Shown piece by piece: positions 5,461-10,263 of a stretch of DNA of 10,263 nt. Source of the DNA: Mageeibacillus sp. UBA4314 (GTDB taxonomy: Bacteria; Bacillota; Clostridia; Saccharofermentanales; Saccharofermentanaceae). A program made the translations under genes and the position numbers. How positions within the stretch are numbered: the stretch's first letter is position 1; each line of letters opens with the position of its first letter. Where the stretch lies: positions 1 through 10,263 of the forward strand of contig DGUI01000014.1 in NCBI GenBank assembly GCA_002394605.1. The letters are read 5' to 3'. Below the pieces are notes generated by a model. The model saw nothing but the letters and a program-made list of their open reading frames with translations. It searched no databases and was not told where the DNA came from.

Positions 5461-6261
5461 TCAGCCGATCTTTCCACTCTCTGATGTTGCATCCAAAGGA
5501 AAATCAACTACTTCGTCGATCTTGCACTTCTTAGCTGTATCCTCGTATACATAAACGATAGCGTAAGTAGGAACTGCGTCAGGGACCACAGGTGTGACCT
5601 CGCAGAGGATAGCATAGTTCATGCCTGCTACAACCTGACTGCCGACATAACCTACTGCCTTGTAGTTTGCACCTGTGAGACCTTCGCATGCTGATTTGAG
5701 GATGCCTTCGATCTCAGGTGTTACCTCAGGAGACTCTGCGTTGCACCAGCCGCCGTCGAGGTTCTCTTCTGTCTCAGCACCGAGTACGATAGTATCCTGT
5801 CTGAGTACCTTTGCATTTCCGGAAGGATCTACATTGATGTAAACGATCGCGTAATCGAGGGGACCCTTCTGAGCTTCTACTGTTGACTTGCAGAAGATGC
5901 AGTAGTTTGTACCTGCAACTACCTGTGTAGCGAGGAGCTTTGTGGGCTCGTATGTGAAGCCGTCAACCTGGCCTGCAGCCTTCTCGAAAGCTTCCTTAGC
6001 CTCAGCTGTTACATCCTTGGATTCAGGGATGCTCCAACCGCCGACTACATCTGCCGGCTTATCTGCCTCTGATTCAGAAGTCTGTGATTCTGTGGGCTCA
6101 GATTCTGTAGGCTCTTCGCTGGGCTGCGACTCGGAAGAAGCTGCTGTTGCAGAAGTAGCGGAAGTCTCGCTCTCTGCTGTCTTGTTACAAGCTGTAACTG
6201 TGCATGTAAGGAGCGCTGCTGACATACCGAGCGCTATGATCTTTTTTGTAAAGTCTTTCAT
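5461..6261 (-). CDS. Lipoprotein with two tandem cystatin-like domains
   Basis: The 266-residue protein has a signal sequence with lipobox VTAC (lipidated Cys25), then a Ser/Thr/Glu/Pro-rich linker (26-72), then two homologous domains. Domain 1 runs from GGW (74-76) to about 165, and domain 2 from GGW (170-172) to about 260. In each, a helix is followed by QVVAG (113-117 and 209-213), always 39 residues after GGW, then NY and beta strands ending AIVY. A conserved N-terminal glycine before a helix and the QVVAG hairpin followed by T/M-N-Y match cystatin/stefin cysteine-protease inhibitors. The later Trp loop (PW) of type 2 cystatins is not obvious. Cysteines at 121, 124, 173, 192, 220 and 246 are unusual. 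GGAGGTG lies nine bases upstream. Protease inhibition is inferred; a non-inhibitory cystatin fold is the alternative. Confidence 0.87.
   Translation of the reverse strand: MKDFTKKIIALGMSAALLTCTVTACNKTAESETSATSATAASSESQPSEEPTESEPTESQTSESEADKPADVVGGWSIPESKDVTAEAKEAFEKAAGQVDGFTYEPTKLLATQVVAGTNYCIFCKSTVEAQKGPLDYAIVYINVDPSGNAKVLRQDTIVLGAETEENLDGGWCNAESPEVTPEIEGILKSACEGLTGANYKAVGYVGSQVVAGMNYAILCEVTPVVPDAVPTYAIVYVYEDTAKKCKIDEVVDFPLDATSESGKIG
6086..6115 (-). repeat. Tandem 15-bp repeat in the lipoprotein linker
   Basis: Two adjacent 15-base copies, GATTCTGTGGGCTCA and GATTCTGTAGGCTCT on the plus strand, encode the repeated EPTES linker residues. They indicate slippage-type expansion of a disordered spacer that holds the cystatin-like domains away from the membrane. 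Confidence 0.7.
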
Positions 6262-6325
6262 AATTGAACACCTCCATTTATTGCTTGGTTATTCACCACG
6301 CTATTATGCCATTAATACAAATCAA

Positions 6326-6343
6326 ATGCTACAATTGTTGCAT
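6326..6343. promoter_or_regulatory. Operator-like palindrome upstream of the cystatin-like lipoprotein
   Basis: ATGC, T, ACAATTGT, T, GCAT forms an 18-bp palindrome with a single mismatched pair. It overlaps a further TGCA-TAT-TGCA dyad at 6339-6349. It lies about 65 bases upstream of the minus-strand start codon in an AT-rich leader. I find no good -35/-10 pair, so the promoter itself is not placed. Confidence 0.45.
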
Positions 6344-6422
6344 ATTGCACAAAAATTAGTGACAAATCAACTAAAACCAGGTTCTAAAAGGGGCTCGAGT
6401 CAGACAATTTAATCCCGTTTGA

Positions 6423-8198
6423 TCACATCTCGATGACGTTAAAGATCACCATCGGTCTCTTCCTCGTCTTGGAGAAGCACAGACCTCTTATCTGCTCTTT
6501 ATAAGAATTCTTGTTGACTGCGCTCGCGATATCGCTCCTGGGGAGGGTTGATGCCACTTTGATGGCGATCTCGCGGTGGATGTCGTATTTCTCATCCTCG
6601 AAAACAAATCCGATCGAATTGATCTCCGGCGGAGCCAGGAGAGTGCCTTTCTTCGCATCTACGACGAGACCTATGGAGACGACGCCGTCTTCGCCTAAGT
6701 GGCGGCGGTCGGACAGGATCTTGCTGCCAATGTCGGCTGCACCCTTGCCGTCGATTAGGACTGCTGAGGCAGGGACGCTTTCGATGAGGTGGGCACTGTC
6801 AGATGTCAGGGAGAGGACGTCGCCGTTGTTCATGACGAAGATGTTCTCTTCAGGCGTGCCGAGTGATTCCGCGAGCATCTTGTGAAGGTAGAGCATCCTG
6901 TATTCGCCATGGACAGGCATCACGTACCTGGGCTTGATGAGGGAGTGCAGGAGTTTGATCTCGTTGCGGTATGCGTGGCCTGATACATGAACGTCTTCAA
7001 GTGAGTGGTAGATCACCGTGGCGCCAAGGCGGTAGAGCTCGTTGATGACCCTGTAGATGGGCTTCTCGTTGCCGGGGATGGGGTCTGCAGAAATGATGAC
7101 CGTGTCCCCGTGCCTGATCTCCACGGCCTTATGTGAAGCATAAGCCATCCTCGAGAGAGCGCTCATGGGCTCAGCCTGGCTTCCCGTTGTCAGGATGACG
7201 ATCTCATCGTCCCTGTACTGATCGATATTGGAGATGTCGATGAGGGTCCCGGGGTCCATATCAATGTAGCCGAGTGAGTTAGCGACCTTGAATACGTTGA
7301 GCATGCTCCTGCCGGACAGGCAGACATGGCGGTTGTATTTCTCGGCAGCCGTAATGATCTGCTGCATCCTGTGGACATGGCTCGAGAAAGTAGCCACGAT
7401 TATCCTTCCTGCGGCATCCTTGAAGAGCCTCTGGAAAGCTTCGCCAACGTGACGCTCGGAAGGGGAGTTGCCCTCGATCTCGACATTTGTGCTCTCGCAC
7501 ATGAAGAGAAGTACGCCTTCCTTGCCGATCTCGCCGAACCTCTGGAGGTCGATCGGCTTACCGTTGATGGGTGTGTAATCGACCTTGTAGTCTCCTGAAT
7601 GAACGACTGTTCCGACGGGAGTCCTGATGGCTAACGCATAACTGTCTGCGATGCTGTGGTTGACTCTTATGAATTCGACCTCAAATGCGTTGCCGATCTT
7701 CACACGGTCACCGTTGCGGTGAGCTTCGAGGTTGATCCCGGAGAGGCTGATGCCATTCTCCATGAGCTTGTGACGCACCAGTTCGACCGTGAGCTTGCCG
7801 CCGTAGATGGGGCACTGAAACTCGCGGCAGAAGTAGGGGAGACCGCCGATGTGATCCTCGTGTCCGTGCGTGAGCACTACTGCGCGGAGCTTGCCGGCAT
7901 TCTCCCTGATATATGTGTAGTCCTGGATGACGCAGTCAACACCGGGCATGCTCTCCTCGGGAAAGGCCATGCCGCAGTCGACTATGATCATGTCATTGCC
8001 GTATTCGAACGCAGTCATGTTCTTGCCGATCTCACACAGACCACCAAGCGGGATGATCTTCAATGGACAGTTATTCCTGCGCTGTTCTCCTGATGTCTTT
8101 TTGTTCCTGTTTGTCCTGACCCTCGTATTCTTCACCGGTCTCTTCTGTATCTTGACAGGAGCTTTCGGTGTGATGGTCGTATGTTTTACCTTTGCCAT
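6423..8198 (-). CDS. rnj: Ribonuclease J
   Basis: The 591-residue metallo-beta-lactamase/beta-CASP ribonuclease has 5'-3' exonuclease and endonuclease roles in mRNA turnover and rRNA processing in Firmicutes. The metal-binding HGHEDHIGG is at 111-119. NHS (His181) and VVHSGDYK (His200, Asp203) follow. The beta-CASP domain spans about 220-400. HVSGHA (404-409) and PVHGEYR (429-434) complete the active site. A C-terminal domain (about 480-591) contains GVVSIGLVVDAKKGTLLAPPEI. Residues 1-45 are a very basic, Lys/Arg-rich extension that may contact RNA. The ATG immediately follows the TAA of the upstream gene (TAAATG) and has no proper Shine-Dalgarno sequence, so translation probably depends on reinitiation. 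No clear terminator follows. Only one RNase J is visible here, so J1 or J2 is not assigned. Confidence 0.96.
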   Translation of the reverse strand: MAKVKHTTITPKAPVKIQKRPVKNTRVRTNRNKKTSGEQRRNNCPLKIIPLGGLCEIGKNMTAFEYGNDMIIVDCGMAFPEESMPGVDCVIQDYTYIRENAGKLRAVVLTHGHEDHIGGLPYFCREFQCPIYGGKLTVELVRHKLMENGISLSGINLEAHRNGDRVKIGNAFEVEFIRVNHSIADSYALAIRTPVGTVVHSGDYKVDYTPINGKPIDLQRFGEIGKEGVLLFMCESTNVEIEGNSPSERHVGEAFQRLFKDAAGRIIVATFSSHVHRMQQIITAAEKYNRHVCLSGRSMLNVFKVANSLGYIDMDPGTLIDISNIDQYRDDEIVILTTGSQAEPMSALSRMAYASHKAVEIRHGDTVIISADPIPGNEKPIYRVINELYRLGATVIYHSLEDVHVSGHAYRNEIKLLHSLIKPRYVMPVHGEYRMLYLHKMLAESLGTPEENIFVMNNGDVLSLTSDSAHLIESVPASAVLIDGKGAADIGSKILSDRRHLGEDGVVSIGLVVDAKKGTLLAPPEINSIGFVFEDEKYDIHREIAIKVASTLPRSDIASAVNKNSYKEQIRGLCFSKTRKRPMVIFNVIEM

Positions 8199-9242
8199 TT
8201 ACTTGTTAACAATATATACCTTTCTGGTCGTTCTTCCGTAAGAAGGAATGTCGCTCTTGCTGTTGACGAAGATGTCGATCTTGCCGGATGATACCCCACG
8301 GTCCTCAACAGTGTAATAACCGTCTCCGCCCAGAGGATCGTTCTCTACATACAGGATCGTTCCGAAAGGAAAATCGTTCTTGTTTGCAGCAATTGTCCTG
8401 CCCATCGTACATGTCGTTCCCGAAGCAGTAGTTGTGCCCTGGAAGGGAATGTAGAATGTGACGCTGAACGTACCGACGAGCGTCATCTTATCCTCAGACG
8501 GCTTGGGTTTGTTCGTAGGCGTGGGAGCTGAGGTAGGCTTCTTGGTAGGAGCCTTGGTAGGAGTCTTGGTAGGAGTCTTAGTAGGTGTCTTGGTCGGCTT
8601 GGGGGTAGGCGTGTTGATCGGTTTGCTCTGTGTAAAGGAAGCCATTACATAGTTACCCTTGATCGTCTTGTACCAGCCATTGGACGTAAGACCCACTACA
8701 TCGATCCTGTCACCTCTGTCAAGGAGCCTGATGCTGTCGTATTCCTTGCCGGGACCCTTCCTCAGGTTAACCGTGTCCGTAGCATAAACGATCGCATTGT
8801 GCTTCTTCTCGGAAATCTTCTCCTTCGTAGTCGTAGCGGCTGTCGTCTTCTTAGTCGTTTGTTTTGTAGTTGCCTTTGTTGTTGACTTTGTAGTCTCGGT
8901 AGTAGCTTCCGTCGTCTCCGTGGAGGCGCTTGTCTCTTCAGATGATGTTGCAACCGTCTCGAAATTCAGCGACTCGGCTGTTGTCGTAGTAGTAGCCTCA
9001 GCCGTGGACTCCGTTGTTGTCTCCTCAGATATGGTCGTATCTTCAGTCTCATCTGAACTCTCGATAAGTCCGATGACTTCCTGTTCATGCTCATCCATTG
9101 CAGCTGCAGCATCTGCTTCCAGGAGTGCGGATATACCGACACCTGCAAGTGCACAGAGCATGATAACAGACAGTACGCTCACGATGGCGCGTGCCTTGTC
9201 CTTTGTCATCTCGAAGCTTTCTGTCAGCCCAAAAAATCTCAT
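8199..9242 (-). CDS. Membrane-anchored wall protein with SH3b and 3D domains
   Basis: The 347-residue protein has a basic N-terminus and one membrane segment (about 18-41). A long Thr/Glu/Ser-rich stretch (61-140) follows, becoming Thr/Lys-rich. A bacterial SH3 domain (149-203) contains VNLRKGPGKEYDSIRLLDRGDRIDV. A Lys-Thr-Pro repeat linker (210-248) leads to a C-terminal 3D domain (about 255-347). The 3D domain has GRTIAANKNDFPFGTILYV, TVEDRG (Asp314) and KIDIFV (Asp323). The 3D fold is a double-psi beta barrel like that of lytic transglycosylases and Rpf-related proteins. SH3b commonly binds peptidoglycan. The protein probably binds or remodels cell wall. AAAGGA lies about eight bases before the ATG, behind a good promoter. 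Its stop abuts the RNase J start, implying a shared mRNA. Confidence 0.9.
   Translation of the reverse strand: MRFFGLTESFEMTKDKARAIVSVLSVIMLCALAGVGISALLEADAAAAMDEHEQEVIGLIESSDETEDTTISEETTTESTAEATTTTTAESLNFETVATSSEETSASTETTEATTETTKSTTKATTKQTTKKTTAATTTKEKISEKKHNAIVYATDTVNLRKGPGKEYDSIRLLDRGDRIDVVGLTSNGWYKTIKGNYVMASFTQSKPINTPTPKPTKTPTKTPTKTPTKAPTKKPTSAPTPTNKPKPSEDKMTLVGTFSVTFYIPFQGTTTASGTTCTMGRTIAANKNDFPFGTILYVENDPLGGDGYYTVEDRGVSSGKIDIFVNSKSDIPSYGRTTRKVYIVNK
8541..8600 (-). repeat. 12-bp tandem repeats encoding a Lys-Thr-Pro-Thr linker
   Basis: Five consecutive 12-base units (plus-strand consensus CTTGGTAGGAGT) begin at 8541, 8553, 8565, 8577 and 8589. The middle copies are nearly identical. They encode KTPT units between the SH3b and 3D domains. 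In-frame gain or loss of units would change the linker length. Confidence 0.85.
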
Positions 9243-9284
9243 GTTTACATCCTTTTCCGCTTGTGCGCGTAATTATGGACATTA

Positions 9285-9313
9285 ATTATAACATAAACAG
9301 GGTCCATTCTCAA
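9285..9313 (-). promoter_or_regulatory. Sigma-A-type promoter of the wall protein/RNase J operon
   Basis: Read on the minus strand, TTGAGA (9313-9308) and TATAAT (9290-9285) are separated by 17 bases. A TG one base upstream of the -10 adds an extended element. The transcript should begin near 9278, giving a leader of about 35 bases. Confidence 0.85.
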
Positions 9314-9325
9314 AATCCGGGTCGT

Positions 9326-9367
9326 TCAGGCCTGTTCTGACAGGGGCCTGACAGCCTTTTTTCAGGC
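9326..9367. other. Overlapping, mutually exclusive hairpins between divergent promoters
   Basis: TCAGGCC (9326-9332) pairs with GGCCTGA (9345-9351). GCCTGA (9346-9351) can instead pair with TCAGGC (9362-9367). On the plus strand each stem is followed by T-rich sequence (9357-9362 and 9369-9373), as in terminators or attenuators. The segment lies upstream of both predicted divergent promoters, so neither operon's RNA should contain it. It may be a protein-binding site, a barrier, or part of a short unannotated RNA. Confidence 0.55.
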
Positions 9368-9437
9368 GTTTTTGCTACGACATTATTTTGTAACCTCCTG
9401 TTACCTATTTGAAAAACATAAACTCCTTTAAGCCGTC

Positions 9438-9443
9438 TATAAT
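9438..9443 (+). promoter_or_regulatory. Probable -10 element for the small membrane protein/GNAT pair
   Basis: A perfect TATAAT lies 32 bases before the small protein's start codon. The best -35 match, TTGAAA (9409-9414), is 23 bases away, which is too far for normal spacing. A helper protein or a weak -35 may be involved. A GTAAC-5-GTTAC dyad (9390-9404) lies just upstream. Confidence 0.5.
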
Positions 9444-9475
9444 AAGCATACACAAAGTAAGGGGGTGCGCTCGTT

Positions 9476-9637
9476 ATGGCAGACGATTATATTTCCAAGC
9501 CTCGCAAAAAGGCAAAATTCGGAACAACTGAACGCGATGTCGAGAAGCGCCGTGCACGGATCTATATCATCTGTGCTCTGATCCTCCTTGTGTGCGGGAT
9601 CCTCGATGTGATCTTTCTGATGGGGATCTTCGGATAA
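9476..9637 (+). CDS. Small single-pass membrane protein (53 residues)
   Basis: This short gene is easily missed. The ATG at 9476 has AAGGGGGTG about nine bases upstream and a TATAAT further upstream. The first 28 residues are hydrophilic and basic, with PRKKAKF and EKRRAR. Residues 29-50 form one hydrophobic helix (IYIICALILLVCGILDVIFL), followed by a short GIFG tail. The positive-inside rule predicts a cytoplasmic N-terminus. The stop TAA shares its last base with the ATG of the acetyltransferase (TAATG), so the two are translationally coupled. No family is recognised. It could be an anchor, a regulator of a membrane partner, or a small protein of independent function. Confidence 0.8.
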   Translation: MADDYISKPRKKAKFGTTERDVEKRRARIYIICALILLVCGILDVIFLMGIFG

Positions 9638-10203
9638 TGGGAACTGTAAACCCCTGCGGAACACAGGTTATCGGGACGGAGAGGCTCGTTCTCCGCACTT
9701 TCGAGTGTTCAGATTCAGATGCGGTGTTAAGGAACTGGGCAGGCGATGCCAAGGTCCAGAATATGTACGGTGAGCCGGTCTATGAGACGCTCGAGGATGT
9801 GAATGGCCTTCTCGGTAAATACATCCAGAGCTATGAGAGCGGCACTTATTTCAGGTGGGGGATTTTTGAGAAGTCATCCGGCGAGTGCATCGGACAGATC
9901 GCTTATTTCCTTGTGGATGTCAATAATCATTTCGGTGAGATCGAGTATTGCATAGGGCGCGCCTTCCAGGGGAAAGGTTACGCCACCGAAGCGTGCCGCG
10001 CCGTGATCAGGTACGGCTTTGAGCAGATCGGGTTCAACAAAGTGCAGATCTGCTGCAGGCCGTCGAACACGCCATCCAACAAGGTGATCGACAAGTGCGG
10101 GTTCACATACGAGGGAACTCTGCGCGATTTCTTCTACATGGACGGTCACTACGAAGATCGAAAGTACTATTCCATTCTGGCCAGTGAATATAAGGGTTTG
10201 TAA
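9637..10203 (+). CDS. GNAT-family N-acetyltransferase, RimJ/RimL-like
   Basis: The 188-residue enzyme would transfer acetyl from acetyl-CoA to an amine, perhaps a protein N-terminus or small molecule. It shows the Acetyltransf_3 layout: TERLVLRTF near 14-22, WGIFEKSSGECIGQIAYF (74-91), EIEYCIGRAF (101-110), and the pyrophosphate-binding QGKGYATEA (111-119). NTPSNKVIDKCGFTYEG (144-160) and the closing RKYYSILASEY follow. I chose the ATG at 9637 because family homology begins near it. It also overlaps the stop of the small membrane gene, with GGGGA about ten bases upstream. An upstream in-frame GTG at 9592 lies inside the small gene and adds no recognisable sequence. The substrate is unknown. 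Confidence 0.9.
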   Translation: MGTVNPCGTQVIGTERLVLRTFECSDSDAVLRNWAGDAKVQNMYGEPVYETLEDVNGLLGKYIQSYESGTYFRWGIFEKSSGECIGQIAYFLVDVNNHFGEIEYCIGRAFQGKGYATEACRAVIRYGFEQIGFNKVQICCRPSNTPSNKVIDKCGFTYEGTLRDFFYMDGHYEDRKYYSILASEYKGL

Positions 10204-10236
10204 CATTGTTACACGGCTTTGTTACGCTTCTTTTTG
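10200..10236 (+). terminator. Possible weak terminator after the acetyltransferase
   Basis: GTAAC-ATT-GTTAC (10200-10212) is a perfect short dyad that begins within the stop region. A further GTTAC occurs at 10221-10225, followed by CTTCTTTTT. The first GTAAC could pair with either GTTAC. The stems have only five base pairs, so termination is uncertain. Confidence 0.35.
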
Positions 10237-10263
10237 TGCGTATTCAGTAAAGTGCTCAATGTA

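Noticed and set aside
6370..6422. Terminator after RNase J
   Set aside because: Only a 4-bp dyad near 6376-6384 is present, with no T-tract. Not supportable.
8797..9285. Plus-strand Val/Ser-rich open frame opposite the wall protein
   Set aside because: It is the complement of the Thr-rich repeats in the real gene, a common compositional artefact.
9592..9636. Upstream GTG start for the acetyltransferase
   Set aside because: It lies within the small membrane gene and adds 15 residues outside the family's conserved region.

Overview
The window looks like chromosomal DNA from a Gram-positive, low-to-mid GC Clostridia-type bacterium (Firmicutes/Bacillota), possibly a gut or rumen member. The grounds are strong GGAGG-type ribosome binding sites, sigma-A-like promoters, RNase J, lipoproteins with lipoboxes, and an SH3/3D-domain wall protein. 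This is inference from gene content; no rRNA or species marker is present.

Layout. Bases 1-596 hold no credible gene but are densely structured. They contain a 2.9-copy 52-bp tandem repeat built from alternating TCAGACT/AGTCTGA heptamers, then a long imperfect palindrome flanked by degenerate direct repeats, then a consensus promoter with two TetR-type operators. Next comes a plus-strand series: TetR regulator and flavodoxin-like oxidoreductase (overlapping by ATGA), an ACT-domain protein, a small lipoprotein, a membrane diguanylate cyclase with a Cache-like sensor region, and an aldo/keto reductase closed by a strong hairpin. The minus-strand block (6261 to 5461, and 9242 to 6423) holds a lipoprotein with two cystatin-like repeats, RNase J, and a wall-associated SH3b/3D protein whose stop codon abuts the RNase J start. 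A divergent intergenic region (9243-9475) with competing hairpins separates this block from a plus-strand pair: a 53-residue single-pass membrane protein, too short for many gene callers, overlapping a RimJ/RimL-like GNAT acetyltransferase.

How the genes may work together. The TetR/flavoprotein pair looks like a self-regulated redox or small-molecule response unit. The lipoprotein and diguanylate cyclase are 12 bases apart and could form an envelope-sensing c-di-GMP unit. The wall protein and RNase J appear to share one mRNA. The most unusual protein is the minus-strand lipoprotein. It carries two copies, exactly 96 residues apart, of the GGW...QVVAG signature of cystatin/stefin cysteine-protease inhibitors. 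The most unusual non-coding DNA is the 52-bp array and palindrome in the first 480 bases. I see no complete new multi-gene defence or mobile system.
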